A stretch of 64,000 bases of DNA, from assembly GCF_003386095.1 (NCBI RefSeq), contig NZ_QREG01000012.1:62001-126000 (forward strand), read 5' to 3'. Below, one piece after another: positions 1 to 8,782 of this stretch (position 1 is the first letter of the stretch; the number at the start of each line of letters is the position of its first letter). The translations under genes were made by a program, and so were the position numbers. The notes beneath the pieces were generated by a model. That model made no database searches. It saw nothing but the letters and a program-made list of their open reading frames with translations, and had not been told where the DNA came from. The stretch is from Marinoscillum furvescens DSM 4134 (lineage in GTDB: Bacteria; Bacteroidota; Bacteroidia; Cytophagales; Cyclobacteriaceae).

Positions 1-715
1 TTGTGGTTGTCTGGGCCTTAAGAAGCTCAAGATAGCGGTACCCTGAAGCAGAAATTTGGAGCAGTTCAATTTTTATGTCATCGCCAAGACTATAATCAAA
101 CGAGTTGAATTCATTTTGATAACTCTTTCCATTAATAAACCGGTCATTGAGTAGCACAATATGTCTTGGTTCATTGAAAAGAGTATCGTTTTTATAAAGC
201 TTCCATCGGTAATAGTCTTGGCTTTGATCGTTATCAGATGTAAACACTACAGGGTAATAAACGATCTCAGGCTCGTCGGTGGTTTCAGATATGCGCTCAT
301 AGGAAGTATAAGTCAGGCTATCGATAGCAGGGGCAGATTTCATTACTTGTGGTTCGGAAAGAATACGTCTGCCATCACTCAGCAAAATCTCTAAGGTGTA
401 GCTGATGCCGTGCTTCCCGCTAAACGATCGCGTCGACTGGTAACGCCCATCTTTTGTATGCACGAACAGGTAAGAATCATTGATATTGCTGATGACTTTC
501 ACAGATAGGGCGTCATTTACAGATGGAGGAGTCGTTTGTACAGCGAAACCTACGGACTGTGTGATTCTGATTTCTTGCAAAGTGTCCTGATCGATAAGCC
601 AACCTTCTACTACTATTCTGGATGGAGATTCGCCCAGATCAACTTCATTGATAGAACATCCATAAAGTGCCATCATACTTAATATTACAATTGCTATGGA
701 GGTTGATACTTTCAT
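1..715 (-). CDS. DUF4249-type outer-membrane lipoprotein (partial, C-terminus off window)
   Basis: Read on the minus strand from the ATG at 715, the frame stays open to the window edge, giving about 238 residues. The N-terminus is a lipoprotein signal (MKVSTSIAIVILSIMMALYGC, lipobox LYGC), followed by a beta-rich domain with the 'VEGWLIDQDTLQEIRITQSV' style opening typical of DUF4249 proteins. These proteins usually sit directly downstream of a TonB receptor and are thought to act with it at the outer membrane. The start codon overlaps the stop of the TonB receptor gene (ATGA, 712-715), so the two are translationally coupled. The ligand cannot be told from sequence. The family call is from recognition of pattern and context, not from a search. 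Confidence 0.8.
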   Translation of the reverse strand, partial: MKVSTSIAIVILSMMALYGCSINEVDLGESPSRIVVEGWLIDQDTLQEIRITQSVGFAVQTTPPSVNDALSVKVISNINDSYLFVHTKDGRYQSTRSFSGKHGISYTLEILLSDGRRILSEPQVMKSAPAIDSLTYTSYERISETTDEPEIVYYPVVFTSDNDQSQDYYRWKLYKNDTLFNEPRHIVLLNDRFINGKSYQNEFNSFDYSLGDDIKIELLQISASGYRYLELLKAQTTT

Positions 716-3309
716 AGCTTAAAGTGATAAGTGATAGCAGGAATTACAGAATCAAAAATAGAGTAGGGCGTAACCGATGTATTTCCCGAAGATTCATTTT
801 CATCAAAAATATAGGAGTACACATTGTCACGACCATAAACATTGTAAACCACCAGTGTCCAGTAGTCTCGCCATTTCTTCGGGCTTCCATCTTTTTTTAC
901 CGTTCTACCTTCCCATTTGATGGACAAATCCAGACGATGGTAATCGGGTAGTCTGTTGTTGTTTCGTTTGCCAAAAAGTGGAATTACATTGCCTTCATAA
1001 TAGTATTTGCCTTCAGGTAGCGTATACGGTCTTCCTGAGTTGTAATTGAAGCTAAATGAGCCACTGAGCCGAGGGGTAAACTGATATATATTGACCAGAG
1101 AAATGTCATGTCTTCTGTCATGGTCTGCTGGGAAATAATCACCATTGTTAATCGTACTTTCTTCAAACGGCCCGGCCACCTGCACTTCACTTCTGGACAG
1201 GGTATAACTCAACCATCCCGTGTATCGACCTTTGTTTTTCTTTATAAAAAGCTCCATTCCGTAAGCTCTACCTGTTCCATTGAGTAGTTCAGTTTCAGGG
1301 TTTTCATTGAAAAGTAAATCAGCCCCATTTTTATAGGCGATAAGGTCGGATATTTGTTTGTAATATATGTCCAGGTAGGATTCCCATACATTTTCTTTGA
1401 AGTTTTTATAATAACCCAACGAATAGTGGTTGGAAACCGTGGGTGCAATGTGCGTGTCACTGAGTTTCCAGATGTCCGTCGGAGACGGAGTGATGGTGTT
1501 AGAAATTAAGTGTAAGTATTGAATATTCTTGGAATAACTTGCTTTGAGAGTAGAGGTTTCATTGACGCGGAAGGCAGCGGAGACTCGCGGTTCGAACCCA
1601 AAGTAAGACTGGGCTACCTTCCCTTGATCGTAGGATATGGTATCTACAATATTTTCATCGTTTCTTGGTTTGTTAGCTGCGTATAGGTAGACCTCTTCAG
1701 GTCCAATTGTATGCAGTGAAGAGAAGCGAAACCCGTAAAGTAGCTTTAGCCTCGAAAAAAGTTGGGTTTCGTGGCTGGCATAAAGCGCGGTTTCCAGTCC
1801 ATGCTCTGTATCTAGTAGGAGGGAATCTGACGAGGAATCTTCATCAAACGGAATGCGGTCTCCGGGTTTTAATCGATGCAAGATCAGGTTGCCACCAAAT
1901 TCAAAGTGCTGGTTCGGTGAAAGTGTAAAGCTCCAGTCTGATTTGAGTGTGTAGTCAATTATTCGAGAGTTGCCTACAAAACTAGCCGCCTCACGAGGTT
2001 GGGTAATTCTGTAATTGTACTGACTCACAATCGCTGAAAAATTGGTGAAAAGTCTTGGCGTATGCAGGTGATTCCAGCGCAATGAGAAATTACGGTTTCC
2101 CCAGTTTCTAACAGTTTCAAAGGTGTTTTGGCTACGGTCGTTGCCAAAGTATCCTGATGCGTAGAAGGTATTTCGCTTGTTGAATTTCCAATTTATTTTA
2201 GCATTGACATCCTGAAAGCTGGACCGATTGCCGTCATCCAGTGAAATGTTGAATAAGGATTGTCTGCCCGAAAGGATAAACGAGCTTTCTTCTTTTTTGA
2301 TGGGCCCCTCGGCAATGAATCGGGCAGATACTAACCCGATACCACCAGTAATGTGATAGTTCTGATCATCGCCTTCCTTTTGGTGTACAGTGATTACCGA
2401 TGATGCTCTGCCTCCGTAGGATGGGGGGACAAAACCTTTCATGATTTCTACATTATTGACTGCTTCTGGGTTAAAGACAGATATCAAACCAAATAAATGA
2501 TTGGGATTGTATACGGTAGCCTCGTCTAGAAGTATGAGGTTCTGATCCACACCACCGCCTCGTATATTCAACCCATTAGCATCTTCGCCCAGAGTGTTGA
2601 TGCCCGGAAGGAGCGCAGCACCCTGTAAGATGTCTACCTCGCCTAAAAAGTATGGAATTTGACCTTTGGTGCTCAAGTCCATGGTGTTGATACCAGGTAT
2701 GATACTTTCTACATTAAAATCGGGTTCTTTGGCTGATACGATTACTTCGGTAAGCTGCTCCGTCATGGGCTGCAAATCGAAGTTTAGGTTTAAGTTTTGG
2801 GCAAGGCGAATGGTATCCAATTGGCGCTTAAAGCCTATAAATGATACGCCTATTACGTGTGTACCTTCTTCCAATGTGAGCGAATAGTGTCCATAGTTAT
2901 TGGTGATGCTGCCGGAAGTAGTGCCTACTTTCTGTATGCTTGCACCGATCAACACTTCGCCGTTTTCTGCATCTCGGACGATCCCTTGCAGGGTAAATGT
3001 CCTGGGTGGTTTGTAGGTTAAAGTGATCGTTTCACTTACCTGGTGGTGGTAAACTCTATGTGACTTGAGTAGTTGCAATACCTCATTTAGTGAAATAGGT
3101 GAATGAGGTATGGTGACCTTTATACGAGGGAGCTTGTCTGTGCTATAAGCAAGTTTAATGTTTTGTGCGGCTAATTGAGACAGGAGTTCGGGTAGAGGGT
3201 AATCAGCAGGGGGAATATGTAGATCATCCACTTTCTGACCGTGGGTCAATGAAGACCACATCATCAGCAGAAATGCAATCAAATATGTGAATGGTAGTTT
3301 TAACAGCAT
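712..3309 (-). CDS. TonB-dependent receptor with STN and carboxypeptidase-D-like N-terminal domains
   Basis: 865 residues. After a signal peptide (residues 1-24) comes an STN domain (about 30-90), the signalling module that contacts a FecR anti-sigma factor. A CarboxypepD_reg-like beta-sandwich follows (about 105-185), then a plug domain containing 'NGLNIRGGGVDQNLILLDE' (about 225-310) and a long beta-barrel ending in an aromatic-type C-terminus (YHFKL). It should import a large substrate across the outer membrane with TonB energy and report substrate occupancy to the sigma/FecR pair encoded just upstream. It lies 52 nt after fecR and overlaps the DUF4249 gene by 4 nt. The substrate is unknown: there are no SusD homologue and no glycoside hydrolases beside it, so a siderophore or peptide is as likely as a glycan. 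Confidence 0.92.
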   Translation of the reverse strand: MLLKLPFTYLIAFLLMMWSSLTHGQKVDDLHIPPADYPLPELLSQLAAQNIKLAYSTDKLPRIKVTIPHSPISLNEVLQLLKSHRVYHHQVSETITLTYKPPRTFTLQGIVRDAENGEVLIGASIQKVGTTSGSITNNYGHYSLTLEEGTHVIGVSFIGFKRQLDTIRLAQNLNLNFDLQPMTEQLTEVIVSAKEPDFNVESIIPGINTMDLSTKGQIPYFLGEVDILQGAALLPGINTLGEDANGLNIRGGGVDQNLILLDEATVYNPNHLFGLISVFNPEAVNNVEIMKGFVPPSYGGRASSVITVHQKEGDDQNYHITGGIGLVSARFIAEGPIKKEESSFILSGRQSLFNISLDDGNRSSFQDVNAKINWKFNKRNTFYASGYFGNDRSQNTFETVRNWGNRNFSLRWNHLHTPRLFTNFSAIVSQYNYRITQPREAASFVGNSRIIDYTLKSDWSFTLSPNQHFEFGGNLILHRLKPGDRIPFDEDSSSDSLLLDTEHGLETALYASHETQLFSRLKLLYGFRFSSLHTIGPEEVYLYAANKPRNDENIVDTISYDQGKVAQSYFGFEPRVSAAFRVNETSTLKASYSKNIQYLHLISNTITPSPTDIWKLSDTHIAPTVSNHYSLGYYKNFKENVWESYLDIYYKQISDLIAYKNGADLLFNENPETELLNGTGRAYGMELFIKKNKGRYTGWLSYTLSRSEVQVAGPFEESTINNGDYFPADHDRRHDISLVNIYQFTPRLSGSFSFNYNSGRPYTLPEGKYYYEGNVIPLFGKRNNNRLPDYHRLDLSIKWEGRTVKKDGSPKKWRDYWTLVVYNVYGRDNVYSYIFDENESSGNTSVTPYSIFDSVIPAITYHFKL

Positions 3310-3361
3310 GCGAACAAATTCCCCGCGTCATCCAAGAAACTTGTCGCAAAAATAGTTGGGT

Positions 3362-4231
3362 TTAGTTACAACCTCTCCCTGAAAGCTTTATAAGATCACC
3401 CTTCTTTTTAGCTTTTACCTGTAGAATCGATTGGAGGGTTGTCAATACCTCGTCGAAAGAGGCGTTTTCAAACTTGGCAGTTACTTTGCAGTTTAGAATG
3501 GATTTGCTACTTGTAAATTTCACCTTGTAGTAACGCTCCAATTGAGGGAGTGCCTGCTTTAAGTGTTCATTGCTAAACTTGAAATGTCCTGTTCGCCAGG
3601 CCAGTGCGTTTGGATTGTATGTGTAGAACTTTCTTACTTCATTTCCATTTGCCAGCGCACGTTCGCCAGCAATCAGTTCCGTCTGAGATTCGCCAGAAGA
3701 GACTGAGACTTTTCCAGAGCTTACCATTACATCCAGTGTTTTCCCAGATTTGACATTAAACTGAGTTCCTAGGACTTCTATTTTTCCCTGTTTCGTAGTT
3801 ACGATAAATGGTTTGTCAGATTTGGTAACAGCGAAAAATGCCTCTCCTGTGAGAAATATCGCGCGAGTTTCATCAAACGTCTCAGGGTATGAAACTTTGG
3901 CATTTGCAGCAAGTGTAATGGTGGATTGATCGGGGAGTGTCAAGATCTCACCATCTTTACTTGCAACAATTTCGAGCTCATTTGCGGAATTGTAGACGTT
4001 TTCGTAAGTCACCCAGGCCAGTCCTATAGCTAGTACCAGCATGGCCGCTATTCTGAACACCTTAGGCCATACGGAGGCTGGTTTCAGTTTTGCATCTACT
4101 TTTTTCCAGGCCTTTTCAATATTTACCGGGCAGTCATATGCGGTCAGCTCCTGAAATGTCTCATAATCCTTATCAGGATGAGTATTTCCATTTGCTTGTT
4201 GATGATAGTTGTCTGTCCAGTTTTTATTCAT
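3362..4231 (-). CDS. FecR-family anti-sigma factor
   Basis: I place the start at the ATG at 4231 (protein MNKNWTDNYH..., 289 residues). A longer frame opens at 4300, but its extra 23 residues look non-conserved. The cytoplasmic N-terminal part (1-75) would bind sigma; one membrane segment follows (about 82-100, 'FRIAAMLVLAIGLAWV'). Next come the periplasmic FecR domain (about 110-205, with 'VLGTQFNVKSGKTLDVMVSSGKV') and a C-terminal DUF4974 domain (about 215-289), which in this family contacts the STN domain of the receptor. It lies between the ECF sigma gene (87 nt upstream) and the TonB receptor gene (52 nt downstream), the classical order for cell-surface signalling in Bacteroidota. Confidence 0.9.
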   Translation of the reverse strand: MNKNWTDNYHQQANGNTHPDKDYETFQELTAYDCPVNIEKAWKKVDAKLKPASVWPKVFRIAAMLVLAIGLAWVTYENVYNSANELEIVASKDGEILTLPDQSTITLAANAKVSYPETFDETRAIFLTGEAFFAVTKSDKPFIVTTKQGKIEVLGTQFNVKSGKTLDVMVSSGKVSVSSGESQTELIAGERALANGNEVRKFYTYNPNALAWRTGHFKFSNEHLKQALPQLERYYKVKFTSSKSILNCKVTAKFENASFDEVLTTLQSILQVKAKKKGDLIKLSGRGCN

Positions 4232-4318
4232 GGTAGTAGTAAGGCAATGCGTAAGTAGCGTACCCCTAAATGAACTGAAAAAATATGTGGGATTTTTCAC
4301 ATATTAATTTGAATATAT

Positions 4319-4873
4319 TCATAACCCGTGATTTTTCAATTCTTCATTAAGGCTTTCTTTTAACTTCCGGAGAGCAATGGTCATTTGGTTTTCCACGGTC
4401 TTAGTTGAGATCTCGAGTTCCTCGGCTATTTCAGCATATGTAAGCCCTCCATATCGGCTCAATACGAAAATGCTTTTACATTTCTTCGGTAGCTGATCTA
4501 TGGCAAGCTGAATTTTACGTTTTAATGCTCCAGACTCATCCTCAGGCATTTCTGTGGTCATCGCGCTTACACCTTCCAGGTCTGTGGTAGCTTGTTGTTT
4601 GGGGAGCTCCAGACGAATGTAATTGATGCATTTGTTTTTCACAGAAGACATTAAGTAGGCTTTCAGGCTCCCTTTTAGAGCTATTTTATGTCGCTTTTCC
4701 CAGATGTAAATAAAGGCTTCCTGAGCAATTTCTTCGCCTATTGTTTGATTTCTAACGATACTCGTAGCAAACCGGGTGAGCTCGGCGTAGTAGGAGCGAA
4801 ACACCACTTCAAATGACTGATAATCGTCATTCTTAATTTGATCAAAAAGTGTGGCATCATCCTGCTTTGTCAT
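4319..4873 (-). CDS. ECF sigma factor (Bacteroidetes FecI-like family)
   Basis: 184 residues. Sigma region 2 spans about 20-85 ('FATSIVRNQTIGEEIAQEAF' then 'KAYLMSSVKNKCINYIR'). Region 4 is at 130-175, with a helix-turn-helix 'LTYAEIAEELEISTKTVENQ'. The protein should direct RNA polymerase to the promoter of its own receptor operon when FecR releases it. Its ATG shares one base with the stop codon of the upstream serine-hydrolase-like gene (TAATG at 4871-4875), so it is an internal gene of the operon rather than the first, which is unusual for a FecI-type gene. Confidence 0.93.
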   Translation of the reverse strand: MTKQDDATLFDQIKNDDYQSFEVVFRSYYAELTRFATSIVRNQTIGEEIAQEAFIYIWEKRHKIALKGSLKAYLMSSVKNKCINYIRLELPKQQATTDLEGVSAMTTEMPEDESGALKRKIQLAIDQLPKKCKSIFVLSRYGGLTYAEIAEELEISTKTVENQMTIALRKLKESLNEELKNHGL

Positions 4874-5979
4874 TAGTTTGCTTGCGGAGAGTAAGTGGAC
4901 TGTAATGTGCGCAAAAACAGATACAAAGATGGGTTGAACACGTCATGATAAAAAAGGTTGGATGACGTAATGCCTACGACCAGCTGCTGGTCCGGTACCA
5001 GGTATAGACTGTACCCGCTTATACTGGTTTGAAAGTATATCTTTTGAGAGCTCTGAGTGTTTTCTTCTATAAATTGATCTGAAAAAACTTTCCAACCTAA
5101 ACCATTTCCATAGTACTGATTGGTAAGCCTTGCCGGAGTGACCACTTCCAGCGCCCAATCTCTGCTGATTATTCGTTGTTTGTTTAGCCACCGGCCTTCA
5201 TTAAGGACCAAAAATCCAATACGGGTATAGTCTAATGTGCTCAGGTATAGTCCGTCGGAGGCATTGAGTAAACCGGAATGACTTTTCTCCCACTCAAAAT
5301 GCTGAATTCCGAGAGGGTGCAGGAGCCTCTCGCTGATATAGTCGGTAAGGTCTCTATCAATCAGTAAGTTTTGTAGGATTTTAGCAACTACCATTGCCGT
5401 GCCACTATTTGGGACGGTGCGCAGGCCTGGCTGTGCCTCCAGTGGCTGTCTCAGTACATACCCTGGCCAATCAGTGGTGCGTTTCATCGAAGAAATGTCA
5501 CTGCTATTTCCTGGGGCGTAAACTGATGGTTCGGCCCAGGCTAGTCCCGACTTGTTTTCCAAAAGATGCCTGATTGTGATTTTCCGTTTATCTGGATTTT
5601 CATCAAAAATATCAGTGTACTCGGGAAGGTGAGTATATATGGGGTCATCCAGGGAGCAAAGCCCTTCAGTAATAAAAAAGTCTAAAGCCAAGATGATTAC
5701 GCCGTAGGTAGCATTTCCAATGGGGCGTAAGGTGTGGCGCGTGTGATCACCGTAATAGTTCTCAAAAAAAAGCTGCTGGTCTTTTACCATAAGTACTCCA
5801 GTGATGTCATTGTAGACTTTTTCACTGATGGCTTTGTCTAGCTCATAAAGCGTTTCAGATTGAAAATTTACAGACTCTGGCGAAGCGTATTCCCAGATGG
5901 GATCAAGGTCTGATATTTCTTCACCAGTATAGCAAGCCGTAATACATACAAGCATCGATATGACTGCCAGGTTTTTCAT
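4873..5979 (-). CDS. Beta-lactamase-fold lipoprotein with degenerate active site
   Basis: 368 residues with a lipoprotein signal (lipobox ITAC, Cys16). The fold is that of class C beta-lactamase/serine hydrolases: 'GVLMVKDQQLFFENYYG', 'ITIRHLLENKSGLAW', 'LLHPLGIQHFEW', 'YLSTLDYTRIGFLVLNEGRW' and 'GYSLYLVPDQQLVVGITSS' match the usual landmarks. The catalytic SxxK (normally in RxxSVTKS) is replaced by Asn89-Ala-Thr-Tyr92, the YxN motif reads Val189-Pro-Asn191, and the H/KTG motif near 320 is not recognisable. Serine hydrolysis is therefore not expected, and a binding or sensing role is more likely. It overlaps the upstream outer-membrane gene by ATGA and the downstream sigma gene by one base. 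Confidence 0.85.
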   Translation of the reverse strand: MKNLAVISMLVCITACYTGEEISDLDPIWEYASPESVNFQSETLYELDKAISEKVYNDITGVLMVKDQQLFFENYYGDHTRHTLRPIGNATYGVIILALDFFITEGLCSLDDPIYTHLPEYTDIFDENPDKRKITIRHLLENKSGLAWAEPSVYAPGNSSDISSMKRTTDWPGYVLRQPLEAQPGLRTVPNSGTAMVVAKILQNLLIDRDLTDYISERLLHPLGIQHFEWEKSHSGLLNASDGLYLSTLDYTRIGFLVLNEGRWLNKQRIISRDWALEVVTPARLTNQYYGNGLGWKVFSDQFIEENTQSSQKIYFQTSISGYSLYLVPDQQLVVGITSSNLFYHDVFNPSLYLFLRTLQSTYSPQAN

Positions 5980-6596
5980 TTTACCAACACTAACATTAAG
6001 CCCAGGCTTGCAGTAAAACCAGTTAGATCGTTATTTTGAACGTTTACCATTTCTAAATTATTCATGTACCGATATCCTATCCCTGTGCATACATTTATCC
6101 CGCGAATGGGCTTGTAGTAGACTAAAAGTTGCGGGTGAACTGTCCAAAACCTGTCGCGCTCAAACACCTGCTGGCTGTCCTGACGCTTCCAGGTAGCGTC
6201 ACCAAACCCTATGTTGAGTTGACCATTGATGTCTACTGATTTGGTACGAAAAAATGGTCCGTTGAGATATCCTCCACCATACTCGTAAGTAAACGTAAAT
6301 TCGTTTGGGAAGATGAGTGTTCGGTTCACTTCACCATTAAATTGGTGCCTAAAAAAACCTCCGGTGATGCCTTTGAAGGCAATACCCATCCAGAATTCGC
6401 TGGATAGTCTGTATTGTTGCATGGATGGACTCATCATCACTTGCATGCCAAGTTTTATACCCAGAGACTCAGGTACATCATCTAGCCAACTCAGCGTGTC
6501 AGTGGCATGAGTCAGGCTATCGGTGTCCTGAGCGTTCGTTAGCTGGTAAGCTAAAAGTCCCAGAACGATAAGAACAATGCGAAGACAAGAGGTCAT
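5976..6596 (-). CDS. Exported outer-membrane beta-barrel-like protein, function unknown
   Basis: 206 residues beginning with a signal peptide (to about 'LTNAQ', residue 22). The rest has the alternating aromatic/polar pattern and the 'GIGYRYMNNLEM', 'TASLGLMLVL' strands of a small outer-membrane barrel. I do not recognise a family. It is the first gene of the six-gene minus-strand operon and overlaps the beta-lactamase-like gene by 4 nt. A TAnnTTTA promoter box (6601-6608) sits 4 nt before the ATG, so the operon mRNA may be nearly leaderless. Confidence 0.7.
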   Translation of the reverse strand: MTSCLRIVLIVLGLLAYQLTNAQDTDSLTHATDTLSWLDDVPESLGIKLGMQVMMSPSMQQYRLSSEFWMGIAFKGITGGFFRHQFNGEVNRTLIFPNEFTFTYEYGGGYLNGPFFRTKSVDINGQLNIGFGDATWKRQDSQQVFERDRFWTVHPQLLVYYKPIRGINVCTGIGYRYMNNLEMVNVQNNDLTGFTASLGLMLVLVK

Positions 6597-6600
6597 TTCG

Positions 6601-6608
6601 TAAACTTA
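6601..6608 (-). promoter_or_regulatory. Putative -7 box of the sigma/TonB operon
   Basis: TAAGTTTA on the minus strand, one base off the Bacteroidetes -7 consensus TAnnTTTG, 4 nt upstream of the ATG at 6596. I find no good TTTG at the -33 position, which would fit use of an ECF sigma or a weak housekeeping promoter. Confidence 0.35.
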
Positions 6609-6686
6609 CACCAAAGCCAAGAATTTTCACCTCTTCGTGCAACCTTGTTAATTTCACTGGGTCCTTAGGGTGAACCTAACAAAAAA

Positions 6687-7241
6687 TTGGAAGAGCAAAC
6701 CGTAAACATTCACGATGACATTATCAACCGCTGCATTGAAGGTGATGAAGTAGCTCAGTTTGAGCTGTACAGGCTTTATAGCAAGGCTATGTACAATACA
6801 GCTTTACGAATATGTGGTGCTTCGAGTGATGCCGAGGATGTTTTGCAGGAAGCTTTTGTGAGCGCATTCGATCGACTGCATACTTACCGGAGAGAGGCAG
6901 CCTTTGGTGCCTGGCTCAAACGTATCGTCATCAACAAGGCCCTCAATCATTTGCGTACTCAGCAAAAGTATGCAATGATGATGGAGGACACTCATGAGCA
7001 CCTGGAAGTTGCTGAAAGTACAGATGAACTAACGGAATTACAGGTACAACACGTCAAAGATGCACTCTTTCAATTGCCAGTAGGGTTTCGGACCGTTCTT
7101 TCGCTGTATCTACTAGAAGGCTATGACCATCGAGAAATTAGTGAGATTTTGGGAATAGCCGAGTCTACTAGCAAGACACAGTACAAGCGTGCTAAAGAGC
7201 GGTTAAAAGATGTTTTACGATCAAAGTTGAATTATGGGTGA
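6687..7241 (+). CDS. ECF-type RNA polymerase sigma factor
   Basis: 184 residues with region 2 at about 14-85 ('GASSDAEDVLQEAFVSAFDRLHTYR', 'FGAWLKRIVINKALNHLR') and region 4 at 125-178 ('LPVGFRTVLSLYLLEGYDHREISEILGIAESTSKTQ'). The start is TTG at 6687: an in-frame stop lies at 6666-6668 and no ATG or GTG occurs before region 2 begins, so TTG is the only reasonable start. It overlaps the next gene by 8 nt and is divergent from the other sigma-factor operon. Its own regulator is probably the membrane protein encoded next. Confidence 0.9.
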   Translation: MEEQTVNIHDDIINRCIEGDEVAQFELYRLYSKAMYNTALRICGASSDAEDVLQEAFVSAFDRLHTYRREAAFGAWLKRIVINKALNHLRTQQKYAMMMEDTHEHLEVAESTDELTELQVQHVKDALFQLPVGFRTVLSLYLLEGYDHREISEILGIAESTSKTQYKRAKERLKDVLRSKLNYG

Positions 7242-7752
7242 ACTAGAGAATTGGGTTAGGAAAAACCGCTCTGCTTTTGATAGTGAGGAGCCCTCTCAAG
7301 AGGTGTGGCGAGCTATTCAGGCAAGAAACCGACAAAAAGTCAACTGGTGGCTCTATGGCTGGAAGTCTGCAGCGGTTCTGCTGCTATTGTGTACCTGCTA
7401 TTTGTTATACGAGCGGCAGTTGGACTCTTCGACTTCTTCAGCTCAAGAAGGTCAGCAGGCCTGGGTTCATCAGCCAGTTGAGGCGTACTACACAGAATTG
7501 ATTTCATCAAAAACCGCAGCAGTAGTAGGTCATGGTGATCAAAAACTCACACGAGAATTTTTATTGGAAATTAATCGCCTGGAAAAGCAATACAAAGAAT
7601 TACAGCGTGCCTATCACTATCAAAATGAAGCTGACAGGCTGGAAAACGCCATGATTCAAAACCTCAGGTTGCGATTGGAGCTGCTAGATAGGCAATTGCA
7701 TATTTTGGAAACTCAAAAGGAAAAGAGAAATGAAAAAGCAATACATAGTTAG
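7234..7752 (+). CDS. Single-pass membrane protein, candidate anti-sigma factor
   Basis: 172 residues. There is a short charged N-terminal segment (1-42), one membrane helix (about 45-60, 'SAAVLLLLCTCYLLY'), and an extracytoplasmic region with a coiled coil (about 110-165, 'LEINRLEKQYKELQRAY' and 'LRLRLELLDRQLHILETQ'). There is no recognisable zinc anti-sigma motif. I call it a candidate anti-sigma factor because it overlaps the ECF sigma gene by 8 nt and has the right topology. It overlaps the following exported protein gene by 23 nt, so three genes form one coupled unit. Confidence 0.6.
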   Translation: MGELENWVRKNRSAFDSEEPSQEVWRAIQARNRQKVNWWLYGWKSAAVLLLLCTCYLLYERQLDSSTSSAQEGQQAWVHQPVEAYYTELISSKTAAVVGHGDQKLTREFLLEINRLEKQYKELQRAYHYQNEADRLENAMIQNLRLRLELLDRQLHILETQKEKRNEKAIHS

Positions 7753-8773
7753 TGTCATACTGCTCATGGTCACTAGTATGACAATGCTTGCTTCGGCACT
7801 AGACGAACGTAGCAAGCGTATCAACAAGACGTTTACAGTTCGCCCAAATACCACGGTGGAAGTGACCAACCGATATGGGAAAATTCATGTGAATGTATGG
7901 AATAAGCCAACTTGTGAAGTTAAAGTGGAAGTAGTAGTGGAAGGACGCAGTGCTCAGCGTGCGAAAGAATTGCTGGACCAGATTGATGTGGAATTCGATG
8001 AGGGAGACGCTTATCTTGAAATGAAAACCGAATATGATGGGGTAAACACCAAACGGAATGAGAATTTTGAGGTCAATTATACCATTAATCTGCCGGCTAA
8101 TAACCCTTTAGAAATTGAAAATCACTTTGGAGATGTCTACCTGGATAGCCGCACGGGTATCACGGAAGTGTTGCTTAAATATGGTCAAATAAAAGCCGGA
8201 GATTTTACAGGATTTTTGGATTTGACTCTGGAGTTTGGAGGAGGGTCTATAGGCAACCTGTCCAGTGCCGAGCTCAAAGTGAAATATTCTGAGTTACGCA
8301 TAGCGTCAGCTCAAGACCTGGATTTTGAACAACAATTCTCAGATATTAAGCTGGATGCTGTCAATGAACTCGAGATGGAAAGCAAGTATGGAGATGTGGA
8401 GCTTGGTGTTGTTGGGCGGGCAGAAATTGATGCTCAATTCTCAGGGTTTACAATTGACGAGTTGAAGGACTATATGGATATGACGGCCAGCTATGTGTCC
8501 GGGTTTAAGATAAATAAGGTGAGTTCAGCTTTTTCGGAGATAGACATTTCGGGTAAGTTTAGTGACTATACCCTGGTGTTTCCAGAAAAAGTGGCGGCTG
8601 ATCTAGAGGCGAGGTTTAGTTTCTCAGACCTACGTATGGATAGAGATGATGCTGATGTATACTACCGTGAAAAGGACACCAACCGAAGCGAATACAAAGC
8701 AAGGCTGGGAGGGGGCAGCTCCACCAAAAAGATAACTGTAAAATCTAGCTATGGGGATTTGACCATTCGCTAG
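7730..8773 (+). CDS. Exported DUF4097-like beta-repeat protein
   Basis: 347 residues with a signal peptide (1-23). The body is a run of short beta repeats of the form '(K/R)YG.(I/V)...' and 'FSD(I/L)...', for example 'EVTNRYGKIHVNVWN', 'ESKYGDVELGVVG' and 'KSSYGDLTIR'. This resembles the DUF4097/adhesin-like right-handed beta-helix family. It probably sits in the periplasm or on the surface. It is the third gene of the sigma/anti-sigma unit, so it may be either the sensed component or a target of envelope-stress regulation. The function of the family is not established to my knowledge. Confidence 0.7.
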   Translation: MKKQYIVSVILLMVTSMTMLASALDERSKRINKTFTVRPNTTVEVTNRYGKIHVNVWNKPTCEVKVEVVVEGRSAQRAKELLDQIDVEFDEGDAYLEMKTEYDGVNTKRNENFEVNYTINLPANNPLEIENHFGDVYLDSRTGITEVLLKYGQIKAGDFTGFLDLTLEFGGGSIGNLSSAELKVKYSELRIASAQDLDFEQQFSDIKLDAVNELEMESKYGDVELGVVGRAEIDAQFSGFTIDELKDYMDMTASYVSGFKINKVSSAFSEIDISGKFSDYTLVFPEKVAADLEARFSFSDLRMDRDDADVYYREKDTNRSEYKARLGGGSSTKKITVKSSYGDLTIR

Positions 8774-8782
8774 CCATTAGGT

